Below the pieces are notes generated by a model. The model was not told the DNA's origin. It worked only from the letters and a program-made list of their open reading frames with translations, and did not search any database. The position numbers were made by a program, and so were the translations under genes. Shown one piece after another: positions 1 to 6,805 of a stretch of 7,133 bases of DNA (position 1 is the first letter of the stretch; the number at the start of each line of letters is the position of its first letter). The DNA comes from an uncultured Granulosicoccaceae bacterium (lineage in GTDB: Bacteria > Pseudomonadota > Gammaproteobacteria > Granulosicoccales > Granulosicoccaceae): positions 1 through 7,133 of the forward strand of contig CALFBL010000242.1 of NCBI GenBank assembly GCA_937951695.1, in the 5' to 3' direction.

Positions 1-1
1 G

Positions 2-664
2 GTCACAGAGAAAGGCACCATTGTCACCGAACACGTGGTTAATGCCGCTGGGCTCTGGGCCAAACAAGTCGGACGGATGGCGGGCATCGAATTACCGGTC
101 TCGCCATTAAACCATCATTACTTGATATCAGACACCATTCCCGCGGTGGCTGAACTGGACAGAGAATTACCGCTGGTGGTGGATCTTGAAGGCTTCACGT
201 ACATGCGTCAGGACCAACACGGCATCTTGCTGGGCATCTACGAAGTCGATCATGAACACTGGATGATGGATGGTGCGCCATGGGATTACGGTTTTGAATT
301 ACAGCAAGAAGACACCGATCGCATCGAAAAAGAACTCACTCTGGGTTTTGAGCGGTACCCGGATTTACAACAGGTCGGTGTTAAGACGTGGGTGAATGGT
401 GCCTTTACGTTTTCACCAGACGGTAATCCGCTGGTGGGGCCAGTTCGCGGCAAGCCAGGATACTGGTGTGCCTGTGCTGTGATGGCAGGCTTTCTACAGG
501 GTGGTGGTGTCGGTAAGTCCCTGGCGGAGTGGATGATTCATGGCGAGCCTGAAGCGGATGTGTTCGGCATGGACGTGGCGCGTTATGGGCCCTACGCCGA
601 GAACAAGCAATACATAAAAGAGACTACGGGTCAGTTCTATACACGCCGTTTCATCATGACGTAA
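2..664 (+). CDS. Dimethylglycine dehydrogenase-like FAD oxidoreductase, FAD-half fragment (5' partial, ends at premature TAA)
   Basis: This is the C-terminal part of a DAO-type FAD domain. The frame is open from base 2, so the N-terminus with the dinucleotide fold (about 200 residues by family length) lies outside the window. Visible family signatures are VVNAAGLWA near the left edge, PLNHHYLISDTIP, the TYMRQD...GILLGIYEV segment that lines the flavin pocket in relatives, and NPLVGP with GGGVGKSLAEWM near the end of the FAD domain. It then runs into the linker (DVARYGPYA...YTRRFIMT) that in dimethylglycine and sarcosine dehydrogenases leads to the FAO_M and GcvT-like domains. The TAA at 662-664 stops it there, but the same frame continues as a perfect family match in the next entry. 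Known family role: oxidative N-demethylation of dimethylglycine or sarcosine, with formaldehyde passed to tetrahydrofolate. The exact substrate is inferred from the neighbouring sox genes. Confidence 0.85.
   Translation, partial: VTEKGTIVTEHVVNAAGLWAKQVGRMAGIELPVSPLNHHYLISDTIPAVAELDRELPLVVDLEGFTYMRQDQHGILLGIYEVDHEHWMMDGAPWDYGFELQQEDTDRIEKELTLGFERYPDLQQVGVKTWVNGAFTFSPDGNPLVGPVRGKPGYWCACAVMAGFLQGGGVGKSLAEWMIHGEPEADVFGMDVARYGPYAENKQYIKETTGQFYTRRFIMT
662..664 (+). other. In-frame TAA interrupting the dehydrogenase gene
   Basis: Reading in the single frame that starts at base 2, the codons here are ATG-ACG-TAA-CCG-AAC-GAG, that is M-T-stop-P-N-E. The family motif at this point is of the type Y-P-(N/K)-E-E..AGRP; human dimethylglycine dehydrogenase, from memory, has GYPKEERFAGRP. 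The stop therefore sits exactly where tyrosine is expected, and TAT or TAC to TAA is one substitution. There is no frame change on either side. Other genes here also end in TAA, which argues against genome-wide reassignment of this codon. Confidence 0.85.
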
Positions 665-676
665 CCGAACGAGCAA

Positions 677-1849
677 TTGCCCGCGGGACGTCCTGCGAAA
701 ATGGCGCCGGCGTATTCTGAGATGACCGCTGCTAGGTGTCGTTGGGGGGTGTCCTGGGGGTTGGAGGTGCCGTTGTATTTTGCGGAAAATATAGCCTTTG
801 AAGAGGCGCCAACGCTCAAGCGTTCAAATGCATTTAATCGAGTCGGCGAAGAATGCAAAGCGGTGCGTGAAAACGTGGGCTTACTCGATATATCAGGGTT
901 TTCCCGGTTCGAGGTCTCAGGTGAGGGTGCGCACGCCTGGCTGAACCGTTTGTTGGCAACCGCATTGCCGAAACCGGGCCGCTCGAAGTTGGCGGTGATG
1001 TTAAGCCCGTCGGGAAAACTCAAAGGAGACCTCACGCTTTTCAATTGGGGCGATGGCAGCTATTGGATAATGGGCAGTTATTACTTGCGTGAATGGCATA
1101 GGCGCTGGTTCCACGATTATCGAGACGAGCATGTTGATGTCCGTGACATCTCTGATGATGTGGTGGGCTTCGCATTGGCAGGTCCCAATAGTCTCAAGGT
1201 GTTGGAGAAGCTTACCGATGGCCCGATCGCAGACTTGTCGTTCATGGGCTGTGGCCGGTTTGACGTGGGTATGGCGCGAACCCGAATTGGCAGGTTGTCT
1301 GTTAGTGGGGAGCTGGGTTATGAAATTCACTGCAGCAGTGGGGATCACATCGGGTTACGGCGCGCGTTGCTTGAGGCAGGGGCTGAAACAGACATACAGG
1401 AGATCGGTTTCAACGCGCTGCTAAGTTTGAGGCTGGAGAAAAGTTATGGCATTTGGTCGGCCGAATTCACTCAGGCCTATACGCCTGCGCAAACCGGCAT
1501 GACGCGCTGGATTGATTGGCACAAGGGTGACTTTGTTGGTCGGCAAGCGGCGTTGACAGAACGCGACGGTGAGGGCCCAGCGCAGATTATCGCCACGCTG
1601 GAAGTGGATGCGGATGACGCCGATGCCAGTGGTTACGAGCCGGTCTGGAAGGATGGCCAGCGGGTTGGGTTTGTAACATCCGGGGGTTACGGCCATAGTG
1701 TAAAACGATCGCTGGCCATGGCTATGGTGAACCGTGAGGTGGCAACGGTTGGGACAAAACTAAAAGTGCATATCGTCGGTGCCGAGCGTAACGCTACAGT
1801 CATTGCTGCATCCCCTTACGATCCCGAAGGCCAGGCCATGCGAGTTTAA
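677..1849 (+). CDS. Dimethylglycine dehydrogenase-like protein, folate-binding half (GcvT-like), downstream of the in-frame stop
   Basis: This is the same reading frame as the fragment before it, and very likely the 3' part of one gene. Counting from the TTG at 677, residues 1-50 are the end of the FAO_M domain (AGRPAK, then GLEVPLYFAE). Residues about 50-285 are a GcvT-like aminomethyltransferase fold (VGLLDISGFSRFEV, LSPSGKLKGDLT, SGELGYEIH, SLRLEKSYGIWSAEFTQAYTP, KGDFVGRQAAL). Residues about 300-385 are the GCV_T C-terminal barrel (GFVTSGGYGHSVKRSLAMA). In the family this half binds tetrahydrofolate and captures the formaldehyde-level carbon. The TTG start is poor: only GAG lies just upstream. 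ATG codons at 701 and 722 are alternative restarts, also without a convincing ribosome binding site. I doubt it is made as a separate protein. Its end lies 4 bases before the next gene. Confidence 0.82.
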   Translation: MPAGRPAKMAPAYSEMTAARCRWGVSWGLEVPLYFAENIAFEEAPTLKRSNAFNRVGEECKAVRENVGLLDISGFSRFEVSGEGAHAWLNRLLATALPKPGRSKLAVMLSPSGKLKGDLTLFNWGDGSYWIMGSYYLREWHRRWFHDYRDEHVDVRDISDDVVGFALAGPNSLKVLEKLTDGPIADLSFMGCGRFDVGMARTRIGRLSVSGELGYEIHCSSGDHIGLRRALLEAGAETDIQEIGFNALLSLRLEKSYGIWSAEFTQAYTPAQTGMTRWIDWHKGDFVGRQAALTERDGEGPAQIIATLEVDADDADASGYEPVWKDGQRVGFVTSGGYGHSVKRSLAMAMVNREVATVGTKLKVHIVGAERNATVIAASPYDPEGQAMRV

Positions 1850-1853
1850 CGCT

Positions 1854-3407
1854 ATGATCGATACAGCACAGAAGCCGAAACGCCGTCGACGTCGCAGTGA
1901 AGGTGCCTTAGGGGTATCCACCAAAAAACGCAGCGTTAATTATCGTCAGTTGCGCAACCCGTTTCCTCCGATGGAGGTGTTCTCGGCCGACCAGATCGGG
2001 AACTTGCACGAGAATGCGCTGAAGTTATTGCAAGAGCTTGGCATGAGGGTACTGCTACCCGAAGCGCGCGAGGTGTTTAAGGCCGGTGGTGCTCGTGTGG
2101 ACCCCAATACCCAGATGGTTTACATCGGACGCGATATGGTGCAGGCAGCCCTTGCCAGTGCACCCAAACGCATTGACTGCCGCGCCGGTGCCCGGCAACA
2201 GGATGTGGTGCTGGAGCTCGGCGCTTTGGTGTTTCAAGCCGGCGCTGCGGCACCACACGCGACCGATCTTGAACGTGGCAGGCGGCCAGGGTCGGCGCAA
2301 GATTTTCGCGAGTACACGCAGATTCAGCAACACTATGATGTGTTGCACATGTTGTCACCCTCGGTGGAACCGCAGAACGTACCCACGCATATACGCCACT
2401 ACTTCACCACTGAACTTCAGCTAACACTCAGTGACAAGTTTCCGTTCGCATTCTCGCGCGGTACGCCGCAAGCGATGGACAATTTTGAGATGTATCAAAA
2501 CTTTCGTGGCGCATCCGATGATGAATTCAGGGCTAACCCGCATTGTTACACGATCATCAACACCAACAGCCCGCGCACCCTCGATATACCGATGGCTCAA
2601 GGGCTGATCGACTTTGCGCGGTACGGACAACTCTCCATTGTTACCCCGTTCACCTTAATGGGGGCAATGGCGCCGATTACGGTGGCAGGTTCAATCACCT
2701 TGAGTCACGCAGAGGCGCTGGCTGGGATCACACTGACACAGCTGGTGAACGCCGGCGCACCGGTTTGCTATGGCACCTTCACGTCCAATGTGGACATGAA
2801 ATCAGGTTCTCCTGCGTTTGGCACGCCAGCGCATTTTCAAGCGTCCCTGGCGGCAGGGCAGCTAGCGCGCTTTACCGGGCTGCCGTGGCGCTCGGCTGCG
2901 GGGTCGGCCTCGAACGTCAACGACGTCCAGGCCGCTAACGAAAATCAGTTTGGCCTCTGGGGGTGTTTGATGGCGGGCGCCTCGGTGGTTATCCATGCCG
3001 CAGGGTGGTTGGAAGGAGGTCTTACGGTGTCGTATGAGAAACTCATCTGTGATGTTGAAGTGTTGAACATGGTGGCAGAAGTCTGTGCCGGGGCCGACGC
3101 GGGTACGGATGAAATCGGTTTCGACAGTGCCTTGAGTCAGGTTGAACCCAGTGGGCATTTCTTTTCCGCACCGCAAACCATGGAGCGTTACAGCACGGAA
3201 TTTTACGAACCAATTATTCATCAATACCCCAATATTGGCCTGTGGAAAGAGCGGGGTTCGCAGGACGCCAACACGCGCGCCACTGAAGTATGGAAAAAAA
3301 TAGTCGCCGCTGATTATCGCCCCGCAGTGGACGAGAATCGAGTGCAGGCGCTGCAATCCTTTATTGAAAAACGTACCGCCCAGGGTGGGGCGCCACCTGA
3401 GAGTTGA
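1854..3407 (+). CDS. Trimethylamine methyltransferase (MttB) family protein, non-pyrrolysine type
   Basis: The 517-residue product starts at the ATG at 1854. The frame is open further upstream, but that part overlaps the previous gene. An MttB-superfamily TIM barrel fills nearly all of it. Recognisable segments are NPFPPMEVFSADQIGNLHE (about 35-53), ELGMRV (61-66), the middle region TPFTLMGAMAPITVAGSI (264-281), NDVQAANENQFGLWG (356-370) and the near-C-terminal HAAGWLEGGLTVSYEK (381-396). The N-terminus is very basic (KRRRRR). Members move a methyl group from a methylated amine to a corrinoid protein. The founding archaeal enzyme needs pyrrolysine; bacterial relatives such as the glycine betaine enzyme MtgB lack it, and this gene has no in-frame TAG. 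Between dimethylglycine and sarcosine oxidation genes, a quaternary amine such as glycine betaine is a reasonable but unproven substrate. No corrinoid protein is seen here. The gene ends in tandem stops, TGA TAA, and has no clear ribosome binding site, so translation is probably coupled to the gene before it. Confidence 0.88.
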   Translation: MIDTAQKPKRRRRRSEGALGVSTKKRSVNYRQLRNPFPPMEVFSADQIGNLHENALKLLQELGMRVLLPEAREVFKAGGARVDPNTQMVYIGRDMVQAALASAPKRIDCRAGARQQDVVLELGALVFQAGAAAPHATDLERGRRPGSAQDFREYTQIQQHYDVLHMLSPSVEPQNVPTHIRHYFTTELQLTLSDKFPFAFSRGTPQAMDNFEMYQNFRGASDDEFRANPHCYTIINTNSPRTLDIPMAQGLIDFARYGQLSIVTPFTLMGAMAPITVAGSITLSHAEALAGITLTQLVNAGAPVCYGTFTSNVDMKSGSPAFGTPAHFQASLAAGQLARFTGLPWRSAAGSASNVNDVQAANENQFGLWGCLMAGASVVIHAAGWLEGGLTVSYEKLICDVEVLNMVAEVCAGADAGTDEIGFDSALSQVEPSGHFFSAPQTMERYSTEFYEPIIHQYPNIGLWKERGSQDANTRATEVWKKIVAADYRPAVDENRVQALQSFIEKRTAQGGAPPES

Positions 3408-3413
3408 TAAATT

Positions 3414-4121
3414 ATGAGCCGACAGAGCGCGCCGATTCTCACCCGCGATGATCCCGATCAGGATCCACTGGTGGGGAACACCAAAGTCACCCGGGAAGAC
3501 TGGTTAAACCGTGCACGGGATGTGCTGGTGAACGAGGGCGTGGGTGAATTAAAGATTCTGAAAATTAGCAACCAGCTGGAGGTATCGCGCTCGAGTTTCT
3601 ATTGGTATTTTAAAGATCGGGCGGATCTACTCAACGCGTTGCTCGATGAATGGGAGAGCCGAAACACCAACAGTATAGTGAGTCAATGCAAGGCACCAGC
3701 GCGATGCGTTACTGAAGGTCTGTTGAATTTTTTTCGTTGCTTTGTCGACCCCACGCAGTTCGATCCGGGGCTAGATTTTGCGGTACGTGAATGGGCGCGC
3801 CGTGATTCTGCTGTGCGCACGCGAATTGATGCCGCCGATGCGGCTCGTTTACAGGCTGTGATCCGTATCTTTAGTGCAAACGGGTTCAGTGACTATGAGT
3901 CGCAGACGCGAGCACGCATTGTGTATTTTATGCAGCTTGGCTATCACGCGCTAGAGCTAAGGGAATCCATACAAGTTCGATTGAGTCGATTGGAAGGGTA
4001 TCTTCTGGGGTTTACAGGGGTTGAACCTGCACGTCACTTAATCGACGAATTTGCGAAATTCTCACTGGGTGCACTACCTGATCAAAAGCGATCTGATCAA
4101 CCAAAGAATCCATCTTCATGA
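3414..4121 (+). CDS. TetR/AcrR-family transcriptional regulator
   Basis: The 235-residue protein has a TetR DNA-binding domain at residues about 25-80: TREDWLNRARDVLVNEG (helix 1), then LKISNQLEVS and SRSSFYWYFKDRADLL, the typical helix-turn-helix with the aromatic YWYF recognition stretch. Residues about 100-220 are the helical ligand-binding and dimer part (LDFAVREWARRDSAVR, RARIVYFMQLGY). About 25 disordered-looking residues precede the domain and a polar tail follows (DQKRSDQPKNPSS). It starts 6 bases after the methyltransferase stop and its last codons overlap the soxB start (ATGA, 4118-4121), so it is part of the same transcript. The likely role is local control of the operon in response to a pathway compound, with autoregulation because it lies inside the unit. 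The ligand and operator cannot be read here, since the operon promoter is outside the window. Confidence 0.9.
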   Translation: MSRQSAPILTRDDPDQDPLVGNTKVTREDWLNRARDVLVNEGVGELKILKISNQLEVSRSSFYWYFKDRADLLNALLDEWESRNTNSIVSQCKAPARCVTEGLLNFFRCFVDPTQFDPGLDFAVREWARRDSAVRTRIDAADAARLQAVIRIFSANGFSDYESQTRARIVYFMQLGYHALELRESIQVRLSRLEGYLLGFTGVEPARHLIDEFAKFSLGALPDQKRSDQPKNPSS

Positions 4122-5368
4122 AACGTTACTCCGCCTTTCGATTAATTCGTGAAGCTGCGACCGGCAACCAAGGATGGGTTCCCGCCTGGCGTACGCCCAC
4201 TCCAAAATCCCACTACGACGCCATCGTCATTGGTGGTGGCGGGCACGGTCTTGCAACCGCGTTTTATCTGGCAAAAAACCACGCCATCAGCGATGTGGCT
4301 GTTATTGAAAAAGGCTGGCTGGGTGGGGGTAATACCGGTCGTAACACCACCGCCATTCGTTCAAACTATTTTTATCCGGAAAGTGCTGCGTTGTACGATT
4401 TTTCGGTCAAACTGTATGAAGGTTTGTCGAAGACTCTAAACTATAACGTGATGTTTTCACAGCGTGGCATGCTAATGCTGACCCACTCAGAACCCGATAT
4501 GGAAATGGCGACGCGACAGTTTAATGCGATGCGTATAAATGGCATCGACGCTGAGTTGTTAACCGCCAAGCAAGTGCAAAAAATTGAACCGATGCTGAAC
4601 TTCAGAAGCGATGCTAGGCACCCCATTCACGGCGGCGTATTGCAACCGCGCGGGGGCACGGGTCGACACGATGCGGTGGCCTGGGGTTACGCGCGCGCTG
4701 CCAGCGCTTTAGGGGTAGACATCATTCAAAACTGCGAGGTGCAATCCTTCATTACTGAGGCGGGCAGGTGCGTCGGTGTGGAAACCTCGTTAGGTCCGAT
4801 ACGCGCAAATGTGTTGGGTGCGTCGGTAGCCGGTCATTCATCGGTGTTGGCTGAACTGGCTGGCTTTGAATTACCTATCATCTCCTATACGTTGCAGGCG
4901 TTTGTGTCGGAACCGATCAAGCCTGTGCTGAATTCTGTGGTGTTGGCCCCAGCCTTTGGTACTTACGCCAGTCAATCGGACAAAGGCGGATTGGTTTGTG
5001 GCGGAGGGCTGGATCGAGTGCCGTCCTACGCGCAGCGCGGCAATTTCCCCGTGCAAGAGACTGTGTTAAGTGGGTTGTCGGAAATGTTCCCTGCCTTGAA
5101 TAAAGTCAAACTGCTCAGACATTGGGGCGGTATTGTGGATGTGACCCCCGACAGTTCACCCATCATTGGGCCATCTGGGGTGGACGGTTTATTCATCAAC
5201 TGTGGTTGGGGTACTGGAGGTTTTAAGGCTATTCCTGCAGGCGGCTACCTGCAAGCGCACTTGATGGCTACCGGGTCTCATCATGAACTCAGTAAACCGT
5301 TTGACCTTAGCCGGTTTGTTAGCGGACACCTGATCGATGAAGCCGCCTCATCCGGCATTCCGCACTAA
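4118..5368 (+). CDS. soxB: Sarcosine oxidase beta subunit
   Basis: The 416-residue protein is the flavin subunit of heterotetrameric sarcosine oxidase, which oxidises sarcosine to glycine in the cytoplasm, reducing O2 to H2O2 and giving 5,10-methylene-tetrahydrofolate when folate is present. The start MKRYSAFRLIREA is typical of proteobacterial SoxB. The FAD dinucleotide motif is AIVIGGGGHGLATA (35-48), followed by EKGWLGGGNTGRNTTAIRSNY (64-84; the motif runs over the flavin region). His184 in GRHDAVAWGYAR lines up with His173 of the Corynebacterium enzyme, the covalent FMN attachment site, in an alignment made from memory. The C-terminal flavin signature NCGWGTGGFKAIPAGG is at 361-376. The length is close to the family norm (about 405-417), with no breaks. 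It overlaps the regulator by ATGA, indicating translational coupling. The gene looks intact, but its partner subunit SoxA is truncated in this window. Confidence 0.95.
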   Translation: MKRYSAFRLIREAATGNQGWVPAWRTPTPKSHYDAIVIGGGGHGLATAFYLAKNHAISDVAVIEKGWLGGGNTGRNTTAIRSNYFYPESAALYDFSVKLYEGLSKTLNYNVMFSQRGMLMLTHSEPDMEMATRQFNAMRINGIDAELLTAKQVQKIEPMLNFRSDARHPIHGGVLQPRGGTGRHDAVAWGYARAASALGVDIIQNCEVQSFITEAGRCVGVETSLGPIRANVLGASVAGHSSVLAELAGFELPIISYTLQAFVSEPIKPVLNSVVLAPAFGTYASQSDKGGLVCGGGLDRVPSYAQRGNFPVQETVLSGLSEMFPALNKVKLLRHWGGIVDVTPDSSPIIGPSGVDGLFINCGWGTGGFKAIPAGGYLQAHLMATGSHHELSKPFDLSRFVSGHLIDEAASSGIPH

Positions 5369-5373
5369 ATACT

Positions 5374-5380
5374 AAGGAGA
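5374..5380 (+). promoter_or_regulatory. Strong ribosome binding site of soxD
   Basis: AAGGAGA lies just before the ATG at 5385, with five bases between GGAG and the start codon. It is the only near-consensus Shine-Dalgarno site at a gene start in this window; the other genes appear to rely on coupling or weak purine stretches. It fixes the soxD start. Confidence 0.8.
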
Positions 5381-5384
5381 TCTG

Positions 5385-5648
5385 ATGCAAGCGTTTCCCT
5401 GTCCGTTTTGCGGTCTGCGCAACGAATCTGAATTTCATTTCGCCGCTGAAGCGGGCAAAGTGCGCCCCGACACCACCGTAGCAATCAGCGACGAGCAATG
5501 GGCAAGCTATCTTTACACCCAGAACAATGTGAAGGGCGCGGTAAGAGAAATTTGGATGCACACCCCGTGTGCGGAACTATTCATCCTTGAACGCGACAGT
5601 GTGACCATGGACGTAATTGGTTCAGCAGCGCTTCGAGGCGCTTCGTAA
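5385..5648 (+). CDS. soxD: Sarcosine oxidase delta subunit
   Basis: The 87-residue protein is the small zinc-binding subunit of heterotetrameric sarcosine oxidase. The N-terminal CPFCGLRNESEFHF carries Cys6 and Cys9, matching the first half of the zinc site of known SoxD. The middle has the family pattern SDEQWASYLYTQNNVKG and REIWMH, with His59. The second cysteine-bearing segment is HTPC (His59, Cys62), one residue closer than the His-x3-Cys of the structurally known enzyme, and it is followed by ERDSVTMDV in place of the usual RDTVT. The start is fixed by a strong ribosome binding site. The gene sits 16 bases after soxB, and its TAA abuts the soxA ATG. The last coding bases contain a 10-base tandem duplication (5628-5645). 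It looks intact, and the identification is secure from both motif and position. Confidence 0.92.
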   Translation: MQAFPCPFCGLRNESEFHFAAEAGKVRPDTTVAISDEQWASYLYTQNNVKGAVREIWMHTPCAELFILERDSVTMDVIGSAALRGAS

Positions 5649-6755
5649 ATGAGTTCACACCGGATTGAACAAAAAGGTCGAATCGATCGTAGTCAAGTGC
5701 TGACATTTCGCTTCGATGGCCAACGCTATACTGGATTTGAGGGGGATACGCTGGCATCCGCTTTACTCGCTAACGGTGTGCGAGTGGTGGCCCGTAGCTT
5801 TAAGTACCACCGGCCGCGCGGTGTGTGTAACGCTTGGTTTGATGAGCCGAATGCAATTTTTAACGTCACCCTTCGCGCTCGTGAGTTACCGAATTGTTTA
5901 GCCACCACTACCTATCTGGAAGAGGGTATGGAGGCGCGTTCGGTGAACGCATGGCCGAGCGCACAAAATGACTTGAAAGCGGTACTGGATTTCGCCCATC
6001 CGATGTGGTCGGCGGGCTTCTACTACAAGACGTTTATGTGGCCGAACTGGCATTTGTTTGAACCGATGATCAGGCGGCTTGCCGGCTTGGGAAAAGTCTC
6101 CCCCGATCACTACGACGACTACGTTTCCAATCAGCGTTTTGCACACTGCGATACCCTGGTCGTCGGTGGCGGCGCCGCAGGCATCGCAGCGGCTTGCGCT
6201 GCCGCCGATGCGGGCGACGATGTAGTGCTGGTGGACGATCACCGTGAACTGGGTGGTGGCTTGTTCCAGCAGAGCGAGGTGGAGGGTCATACTCCTGAGG
6301 ATTGGATTGCCGGGCAACGGGCAGCGTTTGAAGCCGCAGGCGGTCGCGTATTAGTGCAGACCACAGCGTTCGGGGTGTTTGATCACAAGATGGTTGGGTT
6401 AGTGCAGAACGCAGGCTTTGGTCGTGCCCCCAGACTCTGGCGCATGCGAACCACGAGAATCATCCTCGCGACAGGGGCTGTGGATCGATTAATGACCTTT
6501 GCCAACAACGATCGTCCGGGTGTGCTGTCGCTGCTGGGCGCTAATGAATTTTTGGCCCGCTACGGCGTGTTGGTGGGCCGAGAGGCCGTTGTGTTGAGTA
6601 ACAACAGTGCTGGCAACCAAGCGGCTGCGGTTCTGGCTGCTGCTGGTATGAGCATAGAACGCGTCGATGCCCGTGATGCAAACTTAAAAGTGCTCGGCTC
6701 TACCGTGGAAAATGCGCTGCGCCTCTTTGATGTATTGTGTTTCAGGTATTACTAA
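5649..6755 (+). pseudogene. soxA: Sarcosine oxidase alpha subunit, 3'-truncated
   Basis: Family members are about 950-1000 residues; this one stops after 368. Present are the N-terminal ferredoxin-like (Fer2_4) domain at about 18-98 (FEGDTLASALLANGVRVVARSFKYHRPRG, with no iron-sulfur cysteine set, as is normal for SoxA), the conserved AGFYYKTFMWP (122-132), and a nucleotide-binding domain starting LVVGGGAAGIAAACAA (170-185), with IILATGAVDR (271-280) and NNDRPGVLS (286-294). Homology runs to about residue 358 (ENALR). The last ten residues, LFDVLCFRYY, do not look like SoxA, and they coincide with a sharp fall in GC. The missing part holds the folate-binding GcvT-like domain, so the encoded subunit could not assemble a normal folate-linked oxidase. 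The start directly follows the soxD TAA, with GAGG at 5635-5638 as a weak ribosome site. soxG, usually next, is absent. Confidence 0.88.
6720..6745. other. Junction between the sox operon and unrelated AT-rich DNA
   Basis: The last recognisable SoxA codons end about 6722. From here GC falls from the mid-50s % in the operon to roughly 30% in 6721-6780 and about 37% over 6781-7133, by hand count. No transposase, no clear insertion-sequence end and no target duplication can be identified, because the other end of the inserted or rearranged segment is outside the window. The exact breakpoint is uncertain by perhaps ten bases. Confidence 0.7.
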
Positions 6756-6794
6756 GTTTTCTATTAGCCTAGTAATATTAAGTGGTTTAGTAAT
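6747..6794. repeat. Short inverted and direct ATTACTA repeats in the AT-rich gap
   Basis: TATTACTA (6747-6754) is a perfect inverted match to TAGTAATA (6770-6777). A further TTAGTAAT (6787-6794) is an inverted match to ATTACTAA (6748-6755), so three copies of a 7-base core occur within 50 bases. This gap lies between the truncated soxA and the convergent - strand gene. The repeats could form a weak hairpin that ends transcription, or mark a recombination end. They could also be chance in AT-rich DNA. Confidence 0.4.
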
Positions 6795-6805
6795 TCTCAT
6801 GAGTT

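Noticed and set aside
662..664. Recoding of the stop as a special amino acid, suggested by the link between MttB and pyrrolysine
   Set aside because: Pyrrolysine uses TAG, not TAA; the stop is in a different gene, and TAA ends other genes normally in this window.
637..1044. Antisense open frame over the dehydrogenase
   Set aside because: The + strand frame here shows continuous family homology; the - strand product resembles nothing I recognise and is explained as a shadow frame.
2862..3356. Long antisense open frame (about 164 codons) in the methyltransferase gene
   Set aside because: It lies wholly inside a well-supported MttB-family gene and has no recognisable motif or ribosome site.
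5628..5645. Tandem 10-base repeat (GCGCTTCG twice, separated by AG) at the end of soxD
   Set aside because: It lies in the variable C-terminal codons of soxD, keeps the frame, and looks like simple local duplication without function.
5665..5950. 2Fe-2S cluster in the SoxA N-terminal domain
   Set aside because: The fold is ferredoxin-like, but the expected cysteine cluster is absent (only Cys60 and Cys83), as is usual for sarcosine oxidase alpha subunits.
6740..6805. Possible integron attC site downstream of the DUF3465-like gene
   Set aside because: On the - strand after the stop I find neither a GTTRRRY core nor a matching RYYYAAC inverse core in a suitable arrangement; the inverted repeats present do not fit an attC layout.
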